64,000 bases of DNA. It comes from Pseudomonadales bacterium (GTDB taxonomy: Bacteria; Pseudomonadota; Gammaproteobacteria; Pseudomonadales; Azotimanducaceae). Numbering within the stretch: position 1 is the first letter of the stretch; every line of letters begins with the position of its first letter. Positions 26,056 to 35,738 of this stretch are shown piece after piece. The position numbers and the translations under genes are program-made. A model generated the notes under the pieces. It was not told the DNA's origin, did no database searches, and was given only the letters and a program-made list of their open reading frames with translations. The DNA lies in contig JAWKZN010000003.1 in the NCBI GenBank assembly GCA_041395945.1, positions 186,001 to 250,000 on the forward strand. Direction: 5' to 3'.

Positions 26056-27246
26056 ATGACTACCCCCCTCGCTCCCGCACAACCCGTCGAAGTCGATGCC
26101 GCAATCGTCGGCGGCGGAATTGCCGGCATCTGGCTGCTCAACCTGCTGCAGGCGAAAGGGTACCGCGCCGTGCTGTTCGAAGGCCGGACTCTGGGCGGCA
26201 GTCAGACCCTCGCCAGCCAGGGCATGATCCATGGTGGCCTGAAGTACGCACTGGGCGGGAAGCTGACCGGGGCCTCGGAAGCCATCGGACGCATGCCCGC
26301 GCAGTGGCGCGAGTGTCTCGCCGGGACCGGCAGTGTGAACCTGGCCGGGCTGCAGCCACTGTCCGAAGACTATTTCATGTTCGCCGCCGACAGCACCCTT
26401 GGCCGCCTCACCGGTTTTTTTGCCAGCAAAACCCTGCGCGGGCGCATCGAGAAAGTCGACCGCGCCGACTATCCCGCAGCGCTCAAGCCCCTCGACGGGG
26501 TGGTGTACCGGCTCAACGATTTCGTGCTGGATACCACCGCCCTGCTCGGGCGCCTGCTCGCACCAGTAAAACATCTTACCTATCAGCACGAAGTCAAACC
26601 TGAGCACCTGCGGCCGGATGGCAGCGGCTGGGGAATCGTCACCCCAGCGGGAATGGTGCGGGCCCGGCGCCTCATTCTCTGTGCGGGTACCGGCAGCGGG
26701 CCGCTGCTCGGTGCACTCGACACGGAGCCACCACGCCTGCAGACGCGCCCTCTGCATCAGGTTCTGGTGCGACACCGGGCCCTGCAACCCCTCTACGCCC
26801 ACTGCCTTACGGGCATCAGAAGACCTGAGCCGCGGCTCACCATTACCAGCCACCGGGAACCACACGGCGATGCCTGGCTGTGGTACCTGGGGGGCAGCCT
26901 GGCCACGGAAGGTGTCTCACTCGGTGAGAATGCCCTCATCGACCACGCGCGCGCGGAACTGCGCACCTGCGTACCCTGGCTCGACTGGAGCAAGGCGACC
27001 TTCGATACGCTCAGAATCGACCGGGCGGAACCCTACCAGACACAGGGCACCCGACCCGACGAAGCCTTCGCCTGGTCGAGCGGGGCCAGCATCGTCTGCT
27101 GGCCGACCAAGCTGAGTCTGGCGCCGGATCTGGGCGAGCGGGTGCTGTCACTGCTGGATCCTCCGGCTGCCCCGGCATTACCTCCGACGGAACTCCATCT
27201 TCCCGCAGCACGGCTCGGACAGCCGCCCTGGTGTCCGTCCGGATGA
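26056..27246 (+). CDS. FAD-dependent oxidoreductase (DAO fold)
   Basis: About 396 aa. The N-terminal dinucleotide fold is clear (DAAIVGGGIAGIWLLNLL), followed by SQTLASQGMIHGGLKYALGG, typical of glycine/glycerol-3-phosphate oxidase-like DAO enzymes. The substrate cannot be told. Start ATG 26056; the frame extends upstream, but that stretch lies in the waaA leader and is low complexity. The stop overlaps the aldo/keto reductase ATG (ATGA). The same pair of genes sits between waaA and hldE in Pseudomonas, suggesting a conserved but unassigned pathway. Confidence 0.88.
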   Translation: MTTPLAPAQPVEVDAAIVGGGIAGIWLLNLLQAKGYRAVLFEGRTLGGSQTLASQGMIHGGLKYALGGKLTGASEAIGRMPAQWRECLAGTGSVNLAGLQPLSEDYFMFAADSTLGRLTGFFASKTLRGRIEKVDRADYPAALKPLDGVVYRLNDFVLDTTALLGRLLAPVKHLTYQHEVKPEHLRPDGSGWGIVTPAGMVRARRLILCAGTGSGPLLGALDTEPPRLQTRPLHQVLVRHRALQPLYAHCLTGIRRPEPRLTITSHREPHGDAWLWYLGGSLATEGVSLGENALIDHARAELRTCVPWLDWSKATFDTLRIDRAEPYQTQGTRPDEAFAWSSGASIVCWPTKLSLAPDLGERVLSLLDPPAAPALPPTELHLPAARLGQPPWCPSG

Positions 27247-28007
27247 TCTACCGAACTCTGGGCCGCACCGGCCTGCAGGTGTCCGTGCTCGGCCTCGGCA
27301 CGGTGAAGCTCGGCCGCAACCAGGGTGTGAAATATCCCGCCGGTTTCGACCTGCCGGACGATCGGCAGGCCGCGCGCCTGCTCGATACCGCGCGGGAACT
27401 GGGCATCAATCTGCTGGACACCGCACCTGCTTACGGGGAAAGCGAACGCCGGCTCGGCGAACTGCTCGGCCCGCACCGCCAGTCCTGGATCCTCTGTACC
27501 AAGGTCGGCGAGTACTTCGAACAGGGCAGCTCACGATGGGACTTTACCCCTGAGGCGACCCGCGCCAGCGTCACGGCTTCGCTGCAGCGTCTGAGAACCG
27601 AATATCTGGATATTGTGCTGATCCACTCCGACGGCTCGGATTGCGAGATTCTCGAATCCCTGGGCACACTGGATGCCCTTCGCGCACTCAAAGGCGAAGG
27701 ACTGATTCGCGCGGTGGGTATTTCTCATAAATCGGTGGAGGGTGGTGACTGCGCAATCAAGGCCGGCTGCGACGTCATCATGGCGACCCTGAATCTGCTG
27801 GAAACCGGGCAGCTGCCCGTCATCGCCCGCGCTGCCACTGCCGGGTGCGGGGTACTGGTGAAGAAGGCGCTCGCCAGTGGCCATGCCGGCGGCGACAGCC
27901 TGCGCTTTGCGGCGGCAACGGCCGGAGTGAGTGCCGTGATCGTGGGGACACTCAGTGCCGGGCATCTGCGGGAGAACGTCACAGAGCTGGACGGACTGAC
28001 CGTCTAG
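27243..28007 (+). CDS. Aldo/keto reductase
   Basis: NAD(P)H-dependent reductase, about 254 aa, somewhat shorter than the usual 280-330. The catalytic tetrad can be placed: Asp and Tyr in LLDTAPAYGESER, Lys in CTKVGEY and His in VLIHSDG. The C-terminal nucleotide-binding part is shortened (AGVSAVIVGTLSAGHLRENV). Translation is probably coupled to the preceding FAD oxidoreductase by the ATGA overlap. Substrate unknown. A GTG at 27231 is a less likely start. Confidence 0.9.
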   Translation: MIYRTLGRTGLQVSVLGLGTVKLGRNQGVKYPAGFDLPDDRQAARLLDTARELGINLLDTAPAYGESERRLGELLGPHRQSWILCTKVGEYFEQGSSRWDFTPEATRASVTASLQRLRTEYLDIVLIHSDGSDCEILESLGTLDALRALKGEGLIRAVGISHKSVEGGDCAIKAGCDVIMATLNLLETGQLPVIARAATAGCGVLVKKALASGHAGGDSLRFAAATAGVSAVIVGTLSAGHLRENVTELDGLTV

Positions 28008-28123
28008 CCAGTATCCGTCATCAGGTCCAGTTGTTCGGCCAGCGAGTTCGGAGGGAGGTTGAGCAGGGATGGTCGAGGACCTGCGACCCCGGGCCCCATC
28101 GGCGGCTCCTGCGGTCTGGCGTG

Positions 28124-29545
28124 TCAGTTCTTCTGCTTGATTCTGTCTACGATGGCGGTCGTGGAACAGTCTTCGACAAGCGACAACACGGATACCTCCC
28201 CGCCATAGCCGCGCACGATGTCGACACCGACAACCTGGTCGACTCCATAATCGCCGCCCTTGACCAGCACATCGGGCTTGAGCAGTTCGAGCAGCGGCTC
28301 CGGTGTGTCCTCGGCAAAGCCGACGACCCAGTCGACCGCGGCGAGGCCGGCCAGCACGCGCAGGCGCTGCTCGAGCGGATTGACCGGGCGGCCACTGCCC
28401 TTCAGCCGGCGCACGGACGCATCGTCGTTGACCGCCACGATCAGCCGATCACCGAGTGCTCTGGCTTCCTCGAGATAGGCCACATGGCCGGCATGCAGGA
28501 TGTCGAAGCAGCCGTTGGTGAAGACTACCCGTTCGCCATTGATCCGCGCCTGGTGCACTGAGTCGGCAAGCTGCGCGCGGCTGAGCAGACCGCGATCGGC
28601 ACGCGGATCACCGGCCAGGGCCCGGGCGAGTTCCGGGCCGGTGACCGTCGCCGTGCCCGCCTTGCCGACGACGATGCCGCTTGCCACATTGGCCAGCTGA
28701 GCACAGGCGGCCGGTTTCCAGTTGAGGGAGCGGGCGACGGCCAGCGCGGCCGCGGCGGTATCCCCAGCACCGGTGACATCGAAAACGTCCACCGGTCTGG
28801 CGGGGATGTGCTGGTGTGCCCCATCCGCCTCCACCACCGACATGCCGCGCGCGCCACGGGTGATGACCAGCGCCTCGAAGCCATGCTCCGTGGCCAGCAG
28901 ACGGGCTTTCTCGAGCATTTCGTCGTCACTCTTCCAGGGGCCGACGGCGGCTTCGAACTCGGCAGCATTCGGTTTGACCAGACTCGCTCCGGCATAGGCG
29001 CGCAGCGGTTTGTGTTTGGGGTCCACGATCACGGGCACATTCCGCGCCCGAGCCAGCTCAATGAGTGCGGCGGGTTCCGCCAGGGTGCCCTTGTCGTAGT
29101 CCTGCAGCACCAGCGCCGAAGCCCCGGACAGGTGTCGCGCAACACGCTGCGCGATGGTGGCAGATGCGCCATCGGGCAGTGCTTTTTCGAAGTCCGTACG
29201 CAGCAGCTGCTGCTTCTGACTCAACACCCGCAGTTTCAGAATGGTCGGCCAGTCCGTACGCTCGATGAAATCGCACTCAACTCCGGCAGCAGCCAGTCGG
29301 TCGCGCAGTGTGGCGCCCGCTTCATCCGCGCCAACGATTCCGATCAGCGTGCAGCGGGCGCCGAGACTGGCGACATTGAGGGCCACATTCGCAGCACCCC
29401 CGGGTCGGTCTTCGATGGCATCCACGTCCACCACCGGCACGGGTGCTTCCTGAGAAATGCGACGGGCAGCACCAATCCAGTAGCGGTCGAGCATGACGTC
29501 GCCAACCACCAGCACGTGTACAGACTGCAGCGACGGTAATCTCAT
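28124..29545 (-). CDS. hldE: Bifunctional D-glycero-beta-D-manno-heptose-7-phosphate kinase / 1-phosphate adenylyltransferase
   Basis: Makes ADP-heptose for the LPS inner core, feeding WaaC and WaaF encoded further right. The 473-aa protein has the usual fused form: an N-terminal PfkB kinase (GDVMLDRYWIGAARRISQEAPVPV, GGAANVALN, DVTGAGDTAAAAL) and a C-terminal nucleotidyltransferase (TNGCFDILHAGHVAYLEEAR). It is divergent from the acyltransferase gene at 29625. Confidence 0.97.
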   Translation of the reverse strand: MRLPSLQSVHVLVVGDVMLDRYWIGAARRISQEAPVPVVDVDAIEDRPGGAANVALNVASLGARCTLIGIVGADEAGATLRDRLAAAGVECDFIERTDWPTILKLRVLSQKQQLLRTDFEKALPDGASATIAQRVARHLSGASALVLQDYDKGTLAEPAALIELARARNVPVIVDPKHKPLRAYAGASLVKPNAAEFEAAVGPWKSDDEMLEKARLLATEHGFEALVITRGARGMSVVEADGAHQHIPARPVDVFDVTGAGDTAAAALAVARSLNWKPAACAQLANVASGIVVGKAGTATVTGPELARALAGDPRADRGLLSRAQLADSVHQARINGERVVFTNGCFDILHAGHVAYLEEARALGDRLIVAVNDDASVRRLKGSGRPVNPLEQRLRVLAGLAAVDWVVGFAEDTPEPLLELLKPDVLVKGGDYGVDQVVGVDIVRGYGGEVSVLSLVEDCSTTAIVDRIKQKN

Positions 29546-29624
29546 GGGGGCCGGATGGTATCACAGGGTCGGGCTGCTAAACTCCGCGCTCCCCGGCCGA
29601 AACCACCCCCGGAGCCACGAGCCG

Positions 29625-30536
29625 ATGCCACGCATCAAAAAGCGCAAGCGGATCTTTGATCCGAGAGTGTGGCCCACCTGGCTGCTGCTGGGTCTGGTCT
29701 GGCTGCTGGTGCGCCTGCCGCTGTCCGTTCTCTATCGGCTCGGTCACCTGCTCGGAGCCATCGTCTACCGTTTCGGCCGTTCGCGCCGCCACATCACCGA
29801 TGTGAATCTTTCACTGTGTTTTCCGGACCAGGACACGGCGACGCGGGATGCACTGAGCCGCGCCTCCTTTCATCACACCGCACTCGGCGCCCTGGAGACC
29901 ATGATGGTGTGGCTCAATCCCCGCCGGGACGTCTGCGCGGCGACGACCCTCCACGGTGTCGAACACCTGCGCGAGGCGGTGGCTCAGGGCCGGGGGGTGG
30001 TCCTGCTGGGTGGTCATTTCACCGCCATGGACATCATCGCTTCCGCACTGAAGCCGCTGGACATCGATGTCATCTACCGGGAGAACAAGAATCCGCTGTG
30101 GGAATGGTTGCAGGTGAGCGGCCGACGACGATTCTTCGACGGTGTCATCGAGCGCGAGAACACCCGGGAGATCCTGCGCAGGCTGAAGAGCGGTCGGGCG
30201 ATCTGGTATGCGGCGGATCAGGACTACGGCCGCAAACACTCGGTGTTCGCACCCTTCTTCGGTGTGCAGGCGGCAACCATCAACGCAACGGCGCGACTGG
30301 CGCGGTTCAACCAGTCGCCGGTGGTGTTCATGAGCCATTTCCGGAACCTGGAGACGCGTACCTGGTCGGTGCACTTTCATCCGCGCCTGGAGAATTTCCC
30401 AACTGGCGACGACGTCGGTGACGCCACCCGCATCAACGGCATTCTCGAAGACGCCATCCGCCAGCACCCGGAGCAGTACCTGTGGATGCACCGGCGCTTC
30501 AAAACCCGGCCCGAGGGGGAGCCCGGCCTTTACTGA
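29625..30536 (+). CDS. Lipid A biosynthesis acyltransferase (LpxL/LpxM/HtrB family)
   Basis: Membrane-anchored transferase adding a secondary acyl chain to lipid A. About 303 aa: a basic N-terminus (MPRIKKRKRIFDPRVW), one membrane segment (PTWLLLGLVWLLVRLPLSVL), and the catalytic HX4D motif in LLGGHFTAMD. ATG 29625 has ggag ten bases upstream. Which acyl position or chain it uses cannot be told. Convergent with the glycosyltransferase gene, separated by 61 bp. Confidence 0.93.
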   Translation: MPRIKKRKRIFDPRVWPTWLLLGLVWLLVRLPLSVLYRLGHLLGAIVYRFGRSRRHITDVNLSLCFPDQDTATRDALSRASFHHTALGALETMMVWLNPRRDVCAATTLHGVEHLREAVAQGRGVVLLGGHFTAMDIIASALKPLDIDVIYRENKNPLWEWLQVSGRRRFFDGVIERENTREILRRLKSGRAIWYAADQDYGRKHSVFAPFFGVQAATINATARLARFNQSPVVFMSHFRNLETRTWSVHFHPRLENFPTGDDVGDATRINGILEDAIRQHPEQYLWMHRRFKTRPEGEPGLY

Positions 30537-30597
30537 TTTCCGGTCGACGGCCGTTGTCGAACCGCCCGCTGACGTTCAGTCCCGCCGGTTAACTCCG

Positions 30598-31698
30598 TTA
30601 TCGCCCCGGGGGGACCCCCTGAAAAAAGAGATCGTCCAGACGCCGGGCCACCGCGGCGACGGAGAATTCCCGGCGCGCCCGTTCGATGCCCTGTTGCAGC
30701 TGCGCATCGAGGCCTGCGTCCGCGCTGCCCGCGGCCTGGTGCACCGCCTGCAGAGCCTGGGCGATCGCCGCCGGTTCGGCACGATCGAAGTAGAAGCCGA
30801 TCTCACCCAGCACCGAGCGCGGACCGGGCGAGGGTCCCGCCACCACCGGCACACCGGCGACCATGGCCTCCAGGGCGACCATGCCGAAGGCTTCGATGTC
30901 TTTGGAGACCAGCAGCAGCGCATCCAGTCCTTTGAGCAGACGTCGCGCATCCGGCACGAATCCGCAGAAATCCACGGGCAGACCGGCCGCCCGCGCCTCC
31001 ATCACAGCGCGTAGTTCCCCGTCACCGATCACCAGCAGGCGTGCCCCGGGCAGGTCAGTCTGCAACGCCGCCAGCGCATCGATCGCCAGCAGCGGTCGTT
31101 TCTTCTCGACCAGCCGGCCGAGCAGGCCGATGGTGAAACTTCCCTGCACAATCCCCAGCTCGGCCTGTGCCGCTTCCCGGGACAACAGTGTGGCGTTGAG
31201 GCTGTCGATATCGATGCCGTTCGGCAGACAGAGCGCACCCGGCACCGTGGCAGCCAGCTCCGCCTGCACCGCGGGGGACACTCCGGCAAAGAGTATGTTG
31301 CGGGCGAACAGTCGCCGCTCGAGTCGTCGCTGCAGGCGTTCGAAGAAGCCGAATTCATGGGCGATGGTCACCACCCGGGGCAGCTTCAGGCCCGTCGCCC
31401 GCAGGGTGCGGTAGGCGCGATAGCGGTGACAGATGGCCAGCAGCGGTTCCGGGCCGGCGGCAATATGGCTGCGCAGACCGGCGGCAATCGAAGCGGACCG
31501 TCCTTGCGCCGCAAGATCCGTCAGGTACACCGTGTCCACCGCACAGCCGAGACTCGCACCCGCCGCGGCATAGACGTCGCAGATGTCGCGAAAGGGCGGG
31601 TGATCGTTCGGACAGACCTGGAGGATGCGCGGGAATCGGATAGCATCTGTCGCCGAGCCCGCCGCCACGGCCGGTGCCGGGTCAGGTGGCGACGTCAT
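30598..31698 (-). CDS. Glycosyltransferase family 4, probable LPS core sugar transferase
   Basis: 366-aa GT-B-fold enzyme. The N-terminal acceptor half includes QVCPNDHPPFRDICDVYAAAG; the C-terminal donor half has GLLGRLVEKKRPLLAIDAL and the EX7E motif in EAFGMVALEAMVAGVPVV. It is the last gene of the long minus-strand LPS operon, overlapping the carbamoyltransferase gene by 17 bases. A glycosyltransferase occupies the same place next to the LPS carbamoyltransferase in P. aeruginosa. Sugar donor unknown. Confidence 0.9.
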   Translation of the reverse strand: MTSPPDPAPAVAAGSATDAIRFPRILQVCPNDHPPFRDICDVYAAAGASLGCAVDTVYLTDLAAQGRSASIAAGLRSHIAAGPEPLLAICHRYRAYRTLRATGLKLPRVVTIAHEFGFFERLQRRLERRLFARNILFAGVSPAVQAELAATVPGALCLPNGIDIDSLNATLLSREAAQAELGIVQGSFTIGLLGRLVEKKRPLLAIDALAALQTDLPGARLLVIGDGELRAVMEARAAGLPVDFCGFVPDARRLLKGLDALLLVSKDIEAFGMVALEAMVAGVPVVAGPSPGPRSVLGEIGFYFDRAEPAAIAQALQAVHQAAGSADAGLDAQLQQGIERARREFSVAAVARRLDDLFFQGVPPGR

Positions 31699-33427
31699 CG
31701 TCCACAGTCTTGGTCACCAGATAGTCCTCCAGCACCAGATACTCCAGATCCGAGCCGAAGAACATGTTCAGCGCATCCTGTGGCGTGCACACCACCGGTT
31801 CACCCCGGCGGTTGAGGGAGGTGTTGAGCACTACCGCATTCCCGGTCAGTCCCTCAAGGGCTTCGATCAGTTCGTAATACCGGGGATTCTGTTCGCGCTC
31901 GACAATCTGCACCCTGGCGGTACCGTCTTCGTGCACAACTTCGGGTATGCGCCGCTTCCAGGCTTCGTTGACATCGAAGGTGATGGTCATGAAAGGCGCC
32001 GGATGATCGGTCTGGATGATGTCCGCGGCGACCCGGTCCAGCACGCTGGGGCAGAACGGTCGCCAGCGCTCGCGGAATTTAATCTGCTCATTGATGCGAT
32101 CGGCGATGCCGGGGGCATTGGGACAGCCGAGAATGCTGCGCGCACCCAGCGCCCTTGGTCCGAACTCCATGCGGCCCTGAAACCAGGCGACCGGATTACC
32201 GTCCGCCAGCAGCTGTGCCGTCTGTGCCGGCACATCTTCCAGCTTTTCCCAGGCCACACCTTCCCGGCAGGCTTCGAGGGCGTCGAGACAGTCATCGTTA
32301 CTGAAGCAGGGACCGAGGTAGGCGTGGGTCATGCGGCTCAAGTGCTCGCCACGCCCGGCAGCAACGAAGGTGGCCGCACCCAGCGCAGTGCCCGAGTCGC
32401 CGGAAGCCGGCTGCACAAACAGCTCCTGCACATGGTCGAGGGCGACGATGCGCTGGTTCAGTTTCACATTGAGCGCACCGCCGCCGGCGAAGGCCAGCTG
32501 CCCGGTTTCCCGCAGGATGCCGCCCAGGTGGGTTTCGAGCAGTTTGAGACACCAGTGTTCGAACAGCGCCTGCATGGCGGCGGCATAGTCGATGTAGGGC
32601 TCATCCGCCATGTCGCCGCGACGTCGGGGTCCCAGCCATTCGATGAGCTTGTCGCTGAAGTAAAAACCCACACCGTCCTCTTTATGGCGGCGCAGGCCGA
32701 CGGTGTTCACCAGGGTGGTATCCACCTCGAAACCCCGGCCGCTGGGGCGGATCAGTCGGCTGAAATCGAAGCGGTTCGGATCGCCGTAGGGCGCCATGCC
32801 CATCACCTTGTACTCGCCATCGAGCATCTCGAAGCCCAGGTACTCGGTCATCGCGCCGTAGACACCGGAGAGGGAATCCGGGTCGTAGTATTCCTTGATG
32901 CGATGAATGCGACCGCCTTCACCATAGCCGAAGAAGGTGGTGGCGTATTCGCCCTTGCCATCCACCCCCATGATCGCCGTCTTCCCGGTAAAGCCGCTGA
33001 GATGATAGGCGCTCGAGGCGTGGGCCAGATGGTGCTCCACCGGCACGAACTCGGTGTCGTGCCAGTCGATGCCGAGCTCCGCACCCACATCGAGGACCCG
33101 CTGGCGGTTGCGGCGGTAGCGCCGGTTGCCATTGAAAATCGCATCCAGCGCGCGATCGGGCGCATACCAGTAGCGTTTCGCGTAGTGCCAGCGCGCCGGT
33201 GTAGTCAGCGGTATCGGTGCATAGGGAAAGGCCACCACATCCACCTTGCGGGGGCTGATACCGGCCGCCCGCAGACAGTAGCGGGCCGCCTCCAGGGGCA
33301 TCCGGTTCTTCGCATGTTTGTCGCGGATGAAGCGTTCTTCTTCGGCGGCGGCTACGATTTCGCCGTCCACCAGCAGTGCGGCGGAGGCATCGTGATTGAG
33401 CGCCCCCGACAGACCCAGGATGATCAC
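31682..33427 (-). CDS. Carbamoyltransferase (NodU/TobZ family), probable LPS core O-carbamoylation
   Basis: 581 aa. The N-terminal YgjD/Kae1-like domain has the metal-binding VEHHLAHASSAYHLSGF and the MGVDGKGEYAT loop. The C-terminal YrdC-like portion has GRMEFGPRALGARSIL and NTSLNRRGEPVVCTP. The family transfers carbamoyl from carbamoyl phosphate via carbamoyl-AMP to sugar hydroxyls. Within this core cluster it most likely carbamoylates a core heptose, as reported for the P. aeruginosa core. That assignment is by context. Confidence 0.93.
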   Translation of the reverse strand: MIILGLSGALNHDASAALLVDGEIVAAAEEERFIRDKHAKNRMPLEAARYCLRAAGISPRKVDVVAFPYAPIPLTTPARWHYAKRYWYAPDRALDAIFNGNRRYRRNRQRVLDVGAELGIDWHDTEFVPVEHHLAHASSAYHLSGFTGKTAIMGVDGKGEYATTFFGYGEGGRIHRIKEYYDPDSLSGVYGAMTEYLGFEMLDGEYKVMGMAPYGDPNRFDFSRLIRPSGRGFEVDTTLVNTVGLRRHKEDGVGFYFSDKLIEWLGPRRRGDMADEPYIDYAAAMQALFEHWCLKLLETHLGGILRETGQLAFAGGGALNVKLNQRIVALDHVQELFVQPASGDSGTALGAATFVAAGRGEHLSRMTHAYLGPCFSNDDCLDALEACREGVAWEKLEDVPAQTAQLLADGNPVAWFQGRMEFGPRALGARSILGCPNAPGIADRINEQIKFRERWRPFCPSVLDRVAADIIQTDHPAPFMTITFDVNEAWKRRIPEVVHEDGTARVQIVEREQNPRYYELIEALEGLTGNAVVLNTSLNRRGEPVVCTPQDALNMFFGSDLEYLVLEDYLVTKTVDDDVAT

Positions 33428-33459
33428 TTAGCAGTCCGACTGGCGTTGAGGTGCGCGCA

Positions 33460-34926
33460 CTATAGCAGTCCGGCTGCGCGAAAGGCCGCCTCGAAACGGG
33501 CCCGCAGCCCAGGCTCCCAGTTCTCGAGAAAGCGGGCGATGTCCCGGGCGGATCCGGCAATGTGCGCATCCTGATCCGTCCCCCGGATTGCGCCCGCAGC
33601 CAGAGTCATTGCATCCAGATCGATGAGATGCACCCGGTCCCGATGGATGAGGAAGTTGCTGGCCTTGGTATCGCCATGCACCAGGCGTGCCGCGCGCAGG
33701 GCGGCGAACAGTCCGACCACCTCGCCAACGCGCGCCGCAATGCGATCCTCAGCCCCGCTCCCGAGTGCCTCCTGCAGTTCCACACCCAGGTCACGGTCAC
33801 CCAGATCCTCGAGCAGCAGCCAGGCCCGGGGGCGCCAGGGACCCATGCCTTGTTCGAGCAGTGCCAGCGGTCGGGCAGTGGGAATTTCCAGCAGTCGCAG
33901 CAGGGCGCCATAACTCCAGGCGCGCCGGAAACGCGGCAGCGGACTGAGCGAACGCCGCAGCGCCTGCCCCCAGCTTTTGACGTTGTAGCGCTTGATCACC
34001 AGGCCGGTCGCCGCCCCCGGCGCCACCGCACAGCGGGCGACCGTTGCACTGTTGCCCGCCTTGAGCAGCCCTCCCCGGTTCAGCAGATCATCAGGGGCGG
34101 TGAAAAAGGTTCCGGGGATCTGCACATCCTCGGCGCGAACCCGGATACGCAGTGAGGCCGGGGCTTTTTCTACCTCGAACTCGGAGCAGGTACGCCGGGT
34201 TTTCTTCAGATAGCGGCGATAACGGTCCCGGCGCGCTGCGGCCAGAGCCACCTGTGCCGGAGCTGTGTACTCCGTCGCCGACCAGGCGCGCGCGTCGAGA
34301 TAGGTGCGGATGAGGGCCGTCATCCACCCGTCCGCCACCGGCGGGAACTGGGCGAGCAGTTCACCGAGATTGCCCAGGCTGTCCTGGGGCGACAGCGCGC
34401 GGCTGCCGGTGCGGATGCCATCACCATCCACCACATGGAGCTCACCCGCGGCAGTCAGGAAATTACCCAGGTGGGGATCCGTATGGGAGATACCCCGGGC
34501 ATGCAGATGCGCGAAGAGGCGTACCAGCGCATCGACCTGTGTGGTGTTCGCCACGTCCAGGTTCTGCGCATCGGCCAGATACGCGGTGACGATGCCCACT
34601 CCGGTTGCCTGCTGTACCAGTGCCAGCCGCTCCGGCACCCGGGCTCCGGCCACCCGCAGCGCCTCCAGACCCACGCTCTCACGATCCCGGTAGCTGACAG
34701 CACCTGCACCGATGAACAGCTTCAACACCGCAGGACGGCCCGCCCACCGGGTGCGAACGACCAGCCGACGACCCGGCAGGTGGCGCAGAATCTGTTCACA
34801 GTGCAGGACCTGTTGTGCCTCCGCCAACCCGGGCGGCAGTCCCTCCTCCCGGACCTCCAGGTCGAAGGGGACTTCGATATCAACCAGACTCGACGCTGCA
34901 AAGGGAGGTTCGAGTTGCGCCTTCAT
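33460..34926 (-). CDS. Double lipopolysaccharide kinase-like protein
   Basis: 488 aa made of two kinase-like modules. The first (about 1-240) has the catalytic loop HARGISHTDPHLGNFL and metal loop VVDGDGIR. The second (about 280-488) has RLVHGDTKASNFL and LIDLDAM. Both retain the Asp and Asn expected of active lipopolysaccharide kinases. It starts in an ATGA overlap with waaP and ends 32 bases before the carbamoyltransferase gene. A similarly sized two-module kinase occurs in the P. aeruginosa core cluster. It probably phosphorylates core sugars; exact positions unknown. Confidence 0.87.
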   Translation of the reverse strand: MKAQLEPPFAASSLVDIEVPFDLEVREEGLPPGLAEAQQVLHCEQILRHLPGRRLVVRTRWAGRPAVLKLFIGAGAVSYRDRESVGLEALRVAGARVPERLALVQQATGVGIVTAYLADAQNLDVANTTQVDALVRLFAHLHARGISHTDPHLGNFLTAAGELHVVDGDGIRTGSRALSPQDSLGNLGELLAQFPPVADGWMTALIRTYLDARAWSATEYTAPAQVALAAARRDRYRRYLKKTRRTCSEFEVEKAPASLRIRVRAEDVQIPGTFFTAPDDLLNRGGLLKAGNSATVARCAVAPGAATGLVIKRYNVKSWGQALRRSLSPLPRFRRAWSYGALLRLLEIPTARPLALLEQGMGPWRPRAWLLLEDLGDRDLGVELQEALGSGAEDRIAARVGEVVGLFAALRAARLVHGDTKASNFLIHRDRVHLIDLDAMTLAAGAIRGTDQDAHIAGSARDIARFLENWEPGLRARFEAAFRAAGLL

Positions 34927-35738
34927 GGCTGAAATTTTCCGGCGGTGAGTCCCTTGCGCTCACCTTTGCGGTAAAGGGCCAGTGCACGCCGGTACACGGC
35001 CGCCCAGCGCCGACCGTTTTCCCGGAACTCCTCGGCCAGCGGGCGCCCGCTGTAAACCCGGACAAAGCGCAGCCAGGCACACTTTCCCAGCGGCAGGTCC
35101 AGGGCGGAATACAGCAGCGCCGCCAGATCGCGCTTACGCCAGCGCCAGGGCAGTTGCTCGAAACGCAGCGCACGATGCAGATCGAGAACGCCGAGCGGCC
35201 CATCCGGCTGGTGCCGATTTCTGAGCAGATGACACAGATAAAAATCCCGGTGCACGAGGCCCGCGTCGTGAAAACGCCGTGCGAAGCGGGCGACCTGGAG
35301 CACCAGTGCGCGCCGTTCGAGTCCACCCGGTGTAACCTGCAGCCAGGGCAGGGTCAGGGTCTCGAGATCGTCGTAACCTTCAAGTTCATCGCACAATACA
35401 AAGGAACGACGCCGATGGGCGGGGCCGGTGGACTCTGCGAAGGCGGCCACCCGGGGTGCGACGATGCCGACGCGTTCCAGATACCGGCAGGCCTCGTACT
35501 CGTTGCGCGCACCGACGATGGGCTGCTTCAGCGACAGCCAGCTCTTGAGCATTTCGGCGACGCCTACCCCTTCATGAAACTTCAGAAAGAACCAGCGTCC
35601 GCCGAGTTCGACTCGACGCGTGCTGCGTCCTGCCACTTCCCGATAGACGGTGCCCTCAAGTGCTGCGGCGGCATCGAGCAGGTCCTCTTCCGGGAGCAGG
35701 CCGCGCAGGTCTTCTCTCAGAAAACAGTCAGTGGGCAT
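34923..35738 (-). CDS. waaP: LPS core heptose I kinase WaaP
   Basis: 271-aa cytoplasmic kinase phosphorylating the first heptose of the inner core. Family-length. Features: WFFLKFHEGVGVAEMLK with the ATP-contact Lys, the catalytic loop GLVHRDFYLCHLL and metal loop VLDLHRALR. It directly follows the waaG-type gene, as in Pseudomonas and E. coli core clusters, overlapping its end by 11 bases. Confidence 0.94.
   Translation of the reverse strand: MPTDCFLREDLRGLLPEEDLLDAAAALEGTVYREVAGRSTRRVELGGRWFFLKFHEGVGVAEMLKSWLSLKQPIVGARNEYEACRYLERVGIVAPRVAAFAESTGPAHRRRSFVLCDELEGYDDLETLTLPWLQVTPGGLERRALVLQVARFARRFHDAGLVHRDFYLCHLLRNRHQPDGPLGVLDLHRALRFEQLPWRWRKRDLAALLYSALDLPLGKCAWLRFVRVYSGRPLAEEFRENGRRWAAVYRRALALYRKGERKGLTAGKFQP

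Noticed and set aside
31625..33574. Plus-strand open frame of about 650 codons opposite the carbamoyltransferase gene
   Set aside because: It is an antisense shadow of a high-GC gene: the minus-strand protein matches a known family end to end, while the plus frame shows no domain or SD.
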